DNA of 19,895 bases, taken from SBAX01 sp964646605. GTDB taxonomy: Bacteria; Planctomycetota; Phycisphaerae; UBA1845. The notes under the pieces were generated by a model that did no database searches, was not told the DNA's origin, and saw only the letters and a list, made by a program, of their open reading frames with translations. The translations under genes were made by a program, and so were the position numbers. The stretch's first letter is position 1. The number at the start of each line of letters is the position of its first letter. Below, one piece after another: positions 13,465-19,895 of this stretch. The stretch covers positions 1-19,895 of the forward strand of contig CAZYEX010000017.1 in assembly GCA_964646605.1 (NCBI GenBank), in the 5' to 3' direction.

Positions 13465-14586
13465 TCATCCGAATCGCACGCAAAAGACGGGCGGCAGGTG
13501 GGCGCTCACGCAGGTCCAATCGTCGCCTTGGTTGTCTGTGGTCCAGAGCGCGCCGGTGGTGCTGCCGAACGCCAGTCGATCGCCCGACTCGTCCACGTCC
13601 ATGGCATGACGGAAGGTAATGTCGTAGGCGTGCTCCTGGGGCAGTCCGTTGCGCAGCACGTCGAAGGTATGTCCGCCGTCGCGCGTTCGGGCGACGACGA
13701 CCCTGCCCTCCACCGGAATACGCACTTCGTCCTTGACCGCGGGGACGAACCAGGCCGTGTCGGGGTTGCTGGGGTGAACGGCGACGGCGAACCCGAACGT
13801 GGACGGCTGCACCGTGGCAACATCGTGCCACGATTTGGCACCGTCCGTGGTGCGGAACACGCCGTTGTGATGCTGGACCCACATCACCTCGGGTCGCGCC
13901 GGACATTGGACCAGGCGATGCGGGTCCTGAATCTGTTGTTCGTACTTCCGCTCCGGCGGCATGAAGGCCGCGTACATGCCCTCTGCTTGCACTTTCCAAG
14001 TTTCGCCGCGATCCCTCGTCACCCACACTCCGCCGCACGACACACCGACGGCCACGTTGCGGGAGTCGCGCGGATCGACGCAAATCGAGTGAATGCCGGG
14101 ATGGTCCATCCCGCCTCCGAACCAGTCCTTGCGCATGGGCTGGTCCCACAACGAACGCACCAGGCGCCAGGTCGAGCCGCGGTCGTCGGATCGGAAAAGC
14201 CCGCCGGGGATCGTGCCGCACCACAGGGCGCCGGGTTCGTCCTTCCCGCCCGTTTCCAATCCCCAGATCAGTTCGAGATCCCAGGGGATGACGGTGCCGC
14301 GCATGGGGCACTTGGTGTCCTCGACGTCGTCGGGCTTGGGCGGATACGCGGGAACCGTACACTCCTCCCAGGTTTTTCCGCCGTCGGGGGAACGATGGAA
14401 CTTGCTGCCGAAGTGACCATGTCCGACCGCGGCGTAGAAGTAGCCGTCGCGGGGGTCGGGCAGCAGCATGGGCACCTGCACGCCAAGAAAGTCCGCGCGG
14501 GCCACGCACCAACCCCCGTCGCGGCGCGCGGCGCGCTGCAGCGTGAACAACCCCTTCCGGGTACCCACGAGAATCCGGTCGCTCAT
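13465..14586 (-). CDS. BNR/Asp-box beta-propeller protein (exo-sialidase-like fold)
   Basis: 373 residues starting MSDRILVGTRKGLFTL. Repeated Asp boxes (S/T-x-D-x-G-x-T-W) mark successive blades: RSPDGGKTW (about 65), SDDRGSTW, TRDRGETW, TTDGAKSW, TRDGGHTF and TTDNQGDDW near the end, with HPSNPDTAWFV-type blade linkers. This is the fold of sialidases, photosystem stability factors and many secreted/cytosolic WD40-like proteins, but the Arg triad of true sialidases is not evident. There is no signal peptide, so it is probably cytosolic. It follows a MoaD/ThiS-like gene by 15 bases on the same strand; homologous pairs of this kind recur in diverse bacteria. Function is unknown; automated annotation as sialidase or glycosyl hydrolase should be treated as fold-level only. 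Confidence 0.85.
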   Translation of the reverse strand: MSDRILVGTRKGLFTLQRAARRDGGWCVARADFLGVQVPMLLPDPRDGYFYAAVGHGHFGSKFHRSPDGGKTWEECTVPAYPPKPDDVEDTKCPMRGTVIPWDLELIWGLETGGKDEPGALWCGTIPGGLFRSDDRGSTWRLVRSLWDQPMRKDWFGGGMDHPGIHSICVDPRDSRNVAVGVSCGGVWVTRDRGETWKVQAEGMYAAFMPPERKYEQQIQDPHRLVQCPARPEVMWVQHHNGVFRTTDGAKSWHDVATVQPSTFGFAVAVHPSNPDTAWFVPAVKDEVRIPVEGRVVVARTRDGGHTFDVLRNGLPQEHAYDITFRHAMDVDESGDRLAFGSTTGALWTTDNQGDDWTCVSAHLPPVFCVRFG

Positions 14587-14601
14587 GGCGTCTCCTCGAC
14601 C

Positions 14602-14871
14602 CTATCCGCCCGAAAGGGCCTGCATGATGTATACTTCGGCGTCGTCGGGCACGTCGTCGCTGAGGCGCGTGCGATCCCCGACGGCCCGCCCGTTAACGAA
14701 CACGATCATGTGCTTTCGCAGCGCACCTTGATCGTCGAGGACGTACCCTCGCACCCGCTGATTGGTCGAGAAAACCGCGTCGAGCACCTCGCGCACGGTC
14801 TTCCCGCCCACCGCGCTCGGCGGACAGGCCACATGCCGTTGCAGGTTCTCGGTAAAGGTCACGCGTACCAC
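14602..14871 (-). CDS. MoaD/ThiS-family ubiquitin-like sulfur-carrier protein
   Basis: 89 residues from the GTG at 14871 (VVRVTFTENLQRHVACPP). It has the beta-grasp pattern of MoaD/ThiS: KTVREVLDAVF after strand 2, RGYVLDDQGALRKHMIVFVN, then VYIMQALSGG. The C-terminal Gly-Gly is exposed and is what such proteins use for adenylation and thiocarboxylation or conjugation. The family serves molybdopterin, thiamine or other sulfur transfer; no moaE, moeB, thiG or related gene is present here, so the pathway is not determined. Start: two GTGs (14871 and 14862) are possible; the upstream frame is open to 15534 but reads antisense to the HxlR gene. GAGGGG lies 13 bases upstream. It lies 15 bases before the BNR gene. 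Confidence 0.85.
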   Translation of the reverse strand: MVRVTFTENLQRHVACPPSAVGGKTVREVLDAVFSTNQRVRGYVLDDQGALRKHMIVFVNGRAVGDRTRLSDDVPDDAEVYIMQALSGG

Positions 14872-14969
14872 GGCGTTTGTTGCACCCCTCGGGGACGAGC
14901 CGTTTCCAAGGCTCGCAATGGTACGTTTGCGAGTTCGCTCGGTCAATCCGTATGCCGACCGTATCACGC

Positions 14970-15503
14970 TCACACGGATTTCAACAAGTCCCCCAATCCG
15001 CGGGCGCGGGCGGTGAGCGCGTAGTACGTCGCGGGCGGGTAGGCCAGGGTCACGTTGCGCTCCACCAACCCGGCGCTTTGCAGTTCCTTCAGGGCCAGGG
15101 TGAGCGCCCGTGAGGTCAGCCCCGGCAGAAACGATTTCATTTCTGAAAAACGCTGTTTCCCTCGTTGCAGGGCGAGGGCGATGGGGATGGACCACTTGCG
15201 GAGGGCCACGTCCTCGATTCCGCGGGCCGTGAGCACCCTCATGACCTTCGCGCACCAGGGTCCGAGGCGTGCCCCGGCGGGGGTCAGCAAATACTCCGGT
15301 CTCATGGGGTGACCGTGGCCGGGGTTTCGCATCACCCAACCCTGGCGGATCAGGGCGGCCAGGGTGTGGCGGGCGGAATCGCGGCTCATCCGCAGGCGGT
15401 TGACCAGGGTCACGAACTTGCCCCCGCGGCTGCGGTGCAGCTCGGCCAGGACGGGAACCGCCCAGCGATGGTGAAACAACATTGTAAAACGTTGTAGGTT
15501 CAT
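14970..15503 (-). CDS. Regulator with two HxlR-type winged-helix domains
   Basis: 177 residues, two similar wHTH units in tandem. Unit 1 is about 13-83 (RWAVPVLAELHRSRGG ... LAALIRQGWVMR ... EYLLTPAGARL). Unit 2 is about 103-175 (KWSIPIALALQRGKQRFSEM ... LTLALKELQSAGLVER ... YYALTARARGLGDLL). HxlR regulators are normally single ~100-120-residue domains that bind DNA as dimers, so this is an internal duplication or fusion acting as a built-in dimer. The Cys typical of redox-sensing relatives (HypR, QorR) is not at the N-terminus; Cys84 is the only Cys. The start is ATG 15503, with AGGAACGAGG just upstream. It is divergent from the VOC gene, with a shared control region, and probably regulates it and/or itself. 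The gap to the MoaD-like gene is 98 bases. Confidence 0.85.
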   Translation of the reverse strand: MNLQRFTMLFHHRWAVPVLAELHRSRGGKFVTLVNRLRMSRDSARHTLAALIRQGWVMRNPGHGHPMRPEYLLTPAGARLGPWCAKVMRVLTARGIEDVALRKWSIPIALALQRGKQRFSEMKSFLPGLTSRALTLALKELQSAGLVERNVTLAYPPATYYALTARARGLGDLLKSV

Positions 15504-15509
15504 GCCTCG

Positions 15510-15538
15510 TTCCTTGGGATTCTAGGGTTGACAAGGAA
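15510..15538. promoter_or_regulatory. Candidate operator: TTCCTTG/CAAGGAA inverted repeat
   Basis: TTCCTTG (15510-15516) and CAAGGAA (15532-15538) are perfect inverted repeats with a 15-base spacer. The right arm overlaps the -35 of the forward promoter and the left arm overlaps the leader/ribosome-binding site of the divergent regulator. A dimeric or tandem-domain HxlR protein could bind here. Confidence 0.45.
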
Positions 15539-15556
15539 TTATATCAAGTATACTAT
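15528..15556 (+). promoter_or_regulatory. Sigma70-like promoter for the VOC operon
   Basis: TTGACA (15528-15533) is a perfect -35. Downstream, TATACT (15549-15554, 15-base spacing, 5 of 6 consensus) or TACTAT (15551-15556, 17-base spacing) serves as -10, in an AT-rich stretch that contrasts with the GC-rich surroundings. It lies 70 bases before the VOC start. Confidence 0.65.
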
Positions 15557-15625
15557 TCGTACCGATGCGGGGGTCCCGTTCGGCCTCCGCCGGTTGCAAA
15601 GGGCTGCCTTGGAAAGGAAACGACG

Positions 15626-16006
15626 ATGGCTTCTCCCCTTCACTATGACGGTGGACTCACCTGTTCCTTGAACGTGATCGACCTGAAGCGCTCCATCGCC
15701 TGGTATCAGGACGTCCTCGGTTTCAAGCTGCTTTATCAGGTGGACGAGATGGGTTGGTGCGAGATGGCCACGGAGGTCGCTCGGGTGAACGTCGGTCTAT
15801 CGCAGGTCGAAAAGGCCGGTGGAAAGGGCGGGGCCACCCTCACCTTCGGCGTGGCGGACATCGACGCCGCCCGCAAAATCGCCGAATCCAAGGGGGTCCG
15901 CTTCGACGGCGCCACCCAGACCATCGAGGGCATGGTCCGCCTGGCGACCTTTTTCGACCCCGACGGAAACGCCTTGATGTTCTATCAGGACCTGCAAAAG
16001 AAGTAG
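15626..16006 (+). CDS. VOC (glyoxalase/bleomycin-resistance fold) family protein
   Basis: 126 residues with the two beta-alpha-beta-beta-beta modules: LNVIDLKRSIAWYQDVLGF (15-33) and GVADIDAARKIAESKGV, ending FFDPDGNALMFYQD, a standard VOC C-terminus. GGAAAGG lies 8 bases before the ATG. Glyoxalase-type enzymes use His/Glu ligands at the first strand and at the position after DPDGN-x-L; here these are Ser/Asn-type residues and Met, so a canonical metal site is not evident. It may bind or sequester a ligand rather than act as a lyase or dioxygenase. First gene of an apparent three-gene operon, divergent from the tandem-HxlR regulator. Confidence 0.85.
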   Translation: MASPLHYDGGLTCSLNVIDLKRSIAWYQDVLGFKLLYQVDEMGWCEMATEVARVNVGLSQVEKAGGKGGATLTFGVADIDAARKIAESKGVRFDGATQTIEGMVRLATFFDPDGNALMFYQDLQKK

Positions 16007-16046
16007 AATGCACAGGGCAAGAGTGGTATCCAACTGGAGATCCAAC

Positions 16047-16589
16047 ATGAGAAAAGTGTGGTTGCGAAACGCCACGATCGTGGCACTATCGGCCGTCGGA
16101 TTGGTGGTCGCCTCGGCGCGGATCGGTCGTTCACAGACTCCGGCGGCGGCGACAGCTTCCCCGTTGGCCAAGTTCGCTTGGCTTGCGGGTTCCTGGCGCG
16201 CCGAGCACGACGGCGATCGCCTCGACGAACTCTGGAGCGAGCCCGAAGGCGACAGCATGGTCGGGGCCTTCCGCTGGATGAAGGGCGGCAAGGTGTGGAT
16301 GTCCGAGGCCCTTTCCCTCAAGGAGGAAGGCGGCGACGTCGTGATGCGAATCAAGCACTTCGACGCCAAGCTTGTGGCCTGGGAGGAGAAGGCCGAATCC
16401 GTGACCTTCAAGCTCGTTCGTCAAGAGGGACAGACGGCGGACTTCGAGCGGATCGGCTCCGACAAGCCTGGGAAGCTCAACTATCGCTTGGCCAGTGCGG
16501 ACACCTTGCAGGTGCGCCTCGACACGGTCCGCGACGGCAAGCCCAAGACGGAGGAGTTCACCTTTCATCGCTTGGGACACGACCATTGA
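16047..16589 (+). CDS. DUF6265-like secreted protein
   Basis: 180 residues from the ATG 16047, favoured because GGAG lies 7 bases upstream and a signal peptide (basic MRKVWLRN, then TIVALSAVGLVVASARIGRS) follows directly; an ATG at 16008 would add 13 residues without a signal-like start. The mature part begins LAKFAWLAGSWRAE and continues LDELWSEPEGDSMVGAFRWM ... VVMRIKHFDAKLVAWEE, a pattern I recognise as the DUF6265 type, a small lipocalin-like beta-barrel of unknown role. It follows the VOC gene by 40 bases and precedes the peptidase by 15, so co-transcription is likely. Family name from memory, not a search. Confidence 0.75.
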   Translation: MRKVWLRNATIVALSAVGLVVASARIGRSQTPAAATASPLAKFAWLAGSWRAEHDGDRLDELWSEPEGDSMVGAFRWMKGGKVWMSEALSLKEEGGDVVMRIKHFDAKLVAWEEKAESVTFKLVRQEGQTADFERIGSDKPGKLNYRLASADTLQVRLDTVRDGKPKTEEFTFHRLGHDH

Positions 16590-16604
16590 CCGCCGCCGCC
16601 GGCG

Positions 16605-18650
16605 GTGTACCTTGGGGTCGTGTTGATCGCCCTCCAGCTGTTGCCGCTGCTCGGTTTACTTTTGATCGTCGGCTGCGCCGCCACGCAATCGGCGCGCGAG
16701 CCTCAGGCGTCGCCGTGGGCGCTCGAGGCGACTCCGCTGGAGCGCTCCGCAGCCCAACTGAACATCGACGCCAGCGCCCACCTCGCGTGGGCCAAGGCCT
16801 ATCGGGATCGAATCGTCGAGGCCCAGGCTCCGCGAACCGTGGCCAACACGTTGATTCCCTACAACGCGATGATGATGCACCTGGACGCGGCGGCGGCTGA
16901 GTCGAACTTGTTCGCCCGCGTTCACCCCGACGCCGAACTCCGCAAAACCGCAGAGGAAGGCGAGCAGGCCGTTGCGAAGTTCGTCACCGAGCTGAACCTG
17001 GATCGGAAAGTCTACGACGCTTTTCGGAACCTGGACGTCTCCGGTGAGGAGCCCGACACGCGGTTCTTCGTGGAAAAGCGTCTCCGCGACTTTCGCCGCG
17101 CGGGCGTCGACAAGCCCGAGGAAACGCGGAAACGGAGCGCGGCGCTCAACGAGGAGATGGTCAGGATCGGTCAGGATTTCGCCCGCAACCTCCGCGAGGA
17201 CGAGCGCGAGGTGGCGCTCGATTCGCGCGCGGACCTCGACGGTTTACCGCAAGATTGGATCGACAAGCATCGTCCGGGCGCGGACGGCAAGATCCGCGTC
17301 AGCACGCGGACTCCCGACTACGTCCCGTTTGCAACCTACGCGAAAAACGCCGACGCTCGGCGACGGCTTTATCGAGAGCACAAGGATCGAGCGTATCCCA
17401 AGAACGTCGAGGTGTTGCAGAATCTGCTCCGCGCTCGTCACGAACTCGCCGGCCTCTTGGGCTATGCCAACTGGGCGGAGTACATTACCGAAGACAAGAT
17501 GATCGGCACGGCCGCGAACGCCCAGGCGTTCGTCGACAAAGTGGCCGGCATCGCCCAGGACGCCACGAAGCGCGATTACGATCAGCTTCTCGATCGCAAA
17601 CGCAAGGACACGCCAAACGCGACCAGGGTCGAGGATTGGGAGAAGAGCTACTACGAACAGCTCGTCAAAACGGAGCAATACTCCTTCGACGCTCAGGCCG
17701 CCCGGCCTTATTTCAACTTTCCCGACGTGCAGCAAGGACTTTTCGAACTCACCGGCAAGCTCTTCGGCGTCTCCTATCGACGCGTCGAGGGGTTGGCCCT
17801 ATGGCACGCCGACGTGACCGCGTGGGACCTTTTCGACGGCTCGGCGCGCATCGGGCGTTTCTATCTGGACCTCTTTCCTCGCCCGGACAAGTACGGCCAT
17901 GCGGCGCAGTTTGACTATCGCACGGGCGTGGGCGGCGAGCGCATCCCGCAGGCCGTCCTGGTCTGCAACTTCCCCAATCCCCGCGAAGGCGTGGCCCTCA
18001 TGGAACACAGCGACGTGACCACGTTCTTCCACGAGTTCGGCCACTTGCTCCATTATCTCTTCGCCGGTCGCCAACGCTGGATCGCCAACAGCGGCATCAG
18101 CACGGAATGGGACTTCGTGGAGGCGCCCTCGCAAATCCTCGAGGAATGGTGTTTCGATCTGGATGCTCTTCGCGTTTTTGCGAGGCATCATCAAACGCGA
18201 GAGCCCATCCCCGCCGATCTGGTGACCAAGCTCCGGCGGGCCCGCGATTTCGGAAAAGGCCTCTACGCCGCTCATCAGATGTTCTATGCCGCGCTGTCGC
18301 TTAGTTACTACAATCGCAACCCGCAATCGCTGGACACGACCCAGCTCCTCGTCGAACTGCAAGAGAAATACAGCCCGTTCGATTACGTTCCGGACACGCA
18401 CTTCCAGTGCAACTTCGGCCACCTCGACGGCTACTCGGCGATTTATTACACCTACATGTGGTCCCTGGTGATCGCTAAGGACCTTCTCAGCAGTTTCGAG
18501 GCGGACGGAATGCTGAACCCCAAGACCGCCCGCCGCTACCGCGAGACCATCCTCGACCCCGGCGGATCGAAGAAGGCGTCGGATTTGGTCCGCGACTTCC
18601 TCGGTCGGTCCTACTCGTTCGACGCATTCCAGGCCTGGCTCGATCGGGCC
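16605..18650 (+). CDS. M3-family zinc metallopeptidase, lipoprotein
   Basis: 682 residues if started at GTG 16605. Residues 1-24 are hydrophobic with a lipobox (LIVGC, Cys24), suggesting a lipid anchor in the envelope; a GTG at 16620 or TTG at 16623 would shorten it slightly. The zinc site is intact: HEFGH (476-480) with the third ligand Glu506 in DFVEAPSQ. The C-terminal half has the usual M3 signatures (GKGLYAAHQMFYAALSL; GYSAIYYTYMWSLVIAKDL; FLGRSYSFDAFQAWL). M3 peptidases (thimet oligopeptidase, Dcp, PepF) cut short peptides within a deep channel. Length and domain order are normal. The stop codon, TAG 18651-18653, consists of the TA target plus the first base of the adjacent IS630-type element; the last residues (DRA) match the natural family end, so little if anything is lost. 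Confidence 0.93.
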
Positions 18651-18745
18651 TAGTGCTGCGACGCACCCAAACTTTGGAGTTTTGACGGTCGGCGAGCCGA
18701 TTTTCCTTTTGGCCGACGCGGTGTCGGCGATCAGGGAGGATCGCC

Positions 18746-19327
18746 ATGACCAAGAAGTATATCGTGCGGTTGGAGCCGCAGGAACGTGAGGGTTTGCACA
18801 AGCTGGTGTCGAAGGGCAAGGGTGCAGCCCGGAAGTTGACCCACGCCCGTATCTTGCTGAAAGCTGACGTTTCGGAGGGCAGTCCGGGGTGGACCGACGA
18901 GCGAATTGCCGAAGCGTTGGCGGTCACTCGGCAGACCGTGGAGCATGTACGGCAGCGATGCGTGGAGCAGGGTTTGGAGTCGGCCCTGGAGCGTAAGAAA
19001 CGAGAGCACGGACCGACGCTCCCGATTCTGGACGGCGCCAAGGAGGCCAAACTGGTGGCGGTCTGTTGCTCCAAGCCGCCCCCAGGACGGCGGCGTTGGA
19101 CGCTGCGTCTGCTGGCCGATCGGCTGGTGGAACTGAACATCGTGGAGTCGATTTCGCCCGACACGGTGCGTCGGGTGTTGAAAAAAAAACGAGCTGAAGC
19201 CGTGGCGCAAGCAGATGGGGTGCATTCCACCGGAGCAGGACGCCGAGTTCGTTTGCGCCATGGAAAATGTGCTGGAGGCGTACCATCGTCCGTACGACGC
19301 CAACCGTCCTGTGGTGTGCATGGATGA
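18746..19327 (+). CDS. IS630 transposase, N-terminal HTH part (frame A)
   Basis: The frame starts at ATG 18746 (MTKKYIVRLEPQEREGLHKL) with AGGGAGG about 8 bases upstream. It has a homeodomain-like HTH of IS630 type (THARILLKADVSEG; DERIAEALAVTRQTVEHVRQ) that binds the end repeats, and continues normally to DTVRRVLKKK at 19181-19189. The next codons (from 19190 to the stop at 19325-19327) are out of frame and unrelated; the true continuation is in frame B. As printed this ORF makes only the DNA-binding part, which in some elements acts as a repressor of transposition. Confidence 0.88.
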   Translation: MTKKYIVRLEPQEREGLHKLVSKGKGAARKLTHARILLKADVSEGSPGWTDERIAEALAVTRQTVEHVRQRCVEQGLESALERKKREHGPTLPILDGAKEAKLVAVCCSKPPPGRRRWTLRLLADRLVELNIVESISPDTVRRVLKKKRAEAVAQADGVHSTGAGRRVRLRHGKCAGGVPSSVRRQPSCGVHG

Positions 19328-19880
19328 GACCAGCAAGCAACTCGTGAAAGAGACGCGGGCGATGCAGTCTGCGGGGCCGGGGCGAGCCGCCCGGATCGAT
19401 TACGAGTACGAGCGTAACGGGACGGCCAACATGTTTCTGTTCGTCGAACCGCTCGGCGGCTCGCGGAAAGTCAACATCACGGATCATCGCACACGGAGCG
19501 ATTGGGCGGAGCAGATCCGGGAACTGGCGGACGTGCATTATCCGGAGGTAGAGCGGATTACGCTGGTGATGGATAACCCGAACACCCACCACGTTTCGTC
19601 GCTGTACGAAGCCTTCACGCCGTCGGAAGCGCGGCGGTTGATGAAGAAACTGGAGATCGTGTACACGCCCAAGCATGGCTCCTGGCTGAACATCGCGGAG
19701 ATCGAACTGGGCGTGTTGAACCGGCAGTGCATGGGCGAGCGAAGTGGCGAGAAAGGCGAACTGATCGACAAGGCCGGGGCTTGGGAACAGGTCCGCAACG
19801 ACACGACGGCGAAGATCGACTGGCAGTTCACCACCGCCGACGCCCGCATCCGACTCCGCCGCCTATACCCCAAACTTTAG
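19188..19880 (+). CDS. IS630 transposase, DDE catalytic part (frame B)
   Basis: From 19188 the family continuation reads NELKPWRKQMGCIPPEQDAE, then the DDE site: Asp in VVCMDETSK, Asp in LVMDNPNTHH and Glu in GSWLNIAEIELG, followed by the usual IS630 end (ARIRLRRLYPKL). Only an internal ATG (19215) could start this frame alone, and it lacks a convincing ribosome-binding site, so expression probably needs a frame change at the A9 run (19181-19189). Removing one A (A8) would give one uninterrupted transposase of about 377 residues. The catalytic residues all appear intact. The stop lies inside the right inverted repeat. Confidence 0.88.
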   Translation, partial: NELKPWRKQMGCIPPEQDAEFVCAMENVLEAYHRPYDANRPVVCMDETSKQLVKETRAMQSAGPGRAARIDYEYERNGTANMFLFVEPLGGSRKVNITDHRTRSDWAEQIRELADVHYPEVERITLVMDNPNTHHVSSLYEAFTPSEARRLMKKLEIVYTPKHGSWLNIAEIELGVLNRQCMGERSGEKGELIDKAGAWEQVRNDTTAKIDWQFTTADARIRLRRLYPKL

Positions 19881-19895
19881 CTGCAATGGAGCACT

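Larger units (their letters stand above)
18653..19894 (+). mobile_element. IS630-family insertion sequence at a TA target
   Basis: About 1242 bp with terminal inverted repeats: left 18653-18677 and right 19870-19894. Counting the flanking A/T, the left 26-mer starting AGTGCTGCGACGCACCC and the right one read on the minus strand (AGTGCTCCATTGCAGCT...) agree at 19 of 26 positions. The target dinucleotide TA is at 18651-18652, and the window ends on T19895, consistent with a second TA copy. TA insertion, about 1.2 kb size, and an N-terminal HTH plus DDE transposase are the IS630/Tc1 hallmarks. The transposase is in two frames joined at a run of nine A. Confidence 0.9.

Noticed and set aside
13456..15024. 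522-codon open frame on the plus strand
   Set aside because: Antisense to the BNR and MoaD-like genes, both of which show clear family motifs. The + translation is His/Arg/Gly-rich nonsense.
14872..15534. N-terminal extension of the MoaD-like protein (frame open to 15534)
   Set aside because: The extension is antisense-like overlap with the HxlR gene and Pro/Arg-rich; the family start pattern (VRVTFTENL) begins at 14871/14862.

Overview
The window is GC-rich (roughly 60-65% by eye) with dense genes and low-complexity intergenic spacers. It looks like a Planctomycetota chromosome, possibly Phycisphaerae-like. The reasons are a PEP-CTERM-type secreted protein, a VWA/TPR/ExbB/ExbD/ExbD/TPR cluster, a stand-alone four-helix-bundle (23S-IVP type) gene beside pyrimidine-rich repeats, palindromic REP-like hairpins and heptamer repeats between genes. 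The taxonomic call is an inference from family content; no marker gene was compared.

Left edge (1-1036): the decayed end of an integrated element. A 5' fragment of an ERCC4-family nuclease gene on + is welded tail-to-tail to a 3'-truncated ParB-like gene on -. At 995-1036 lies only the 3' half of a tRNA-Arg(ACG), from the anticodon loop to the discriminator base, which is the usual footprint of integration into a tRNA gene. Chromosome proper therefore probably starts at about 995. 1037-2150 holds low-complexity DNA, a four-helix-bundle gene broken by an amber codon, and a REP-like hairpin.

Centre left (2151-8840): six tightly packed + genes: a membrane-anchored VWA protein, an exported TPR-like protein, an ExbB/TolQ/MotA-type channel, two ExbD-type proteins and a 917-residue exported TPR-like protein. 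The VWA protein has a TonB-like layout: an N-terminal membrane anchor with Ser-x3-His, a Pro/Thr/Gly-rich linker, and a VWA domain where TonB would have its receptor-binding domain. I propose a proton-driven motor whose moving arm is a VWA adhesion/sensing domain, with TPR proteins as periplasmic partners. This is the most interesting system in the window.

Centre (8841-13464): a secreted protein with a PEP-CTERM-like tail, a convergent flagellin gene, and a divergently placed mnmE (tRNA-modifying GTPase). mnmE is bracketed by heptamer repeats: a 7-bp tandem array just before its start codon, and a 31-bp inverted repeat built from heptads that fills the gap to the next convergent gene.

Right (13465-18653): on -, a BNR/Asp-box beta-propeller protein preceded by a MoaD/ThiS-like small protein (a two-gene unit) and a regulator with two HxlR-type winged-helix domains in tandem. 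Divergent from the regulator, an apparent operon encodes a VOC-fold protein, a DUF6265-like secreted protein and an M3-family metallopeptidase lipoprotein; a sigma70-like promoter and an inverted repeat lie in the divergent gap.

Right edge (18653-19894): a nearly complete IS630-family insertion sequence inserted at TA, forming the stop codon of the peptidase gene. Its transposase is split by a one-base shift at a run of nine A.
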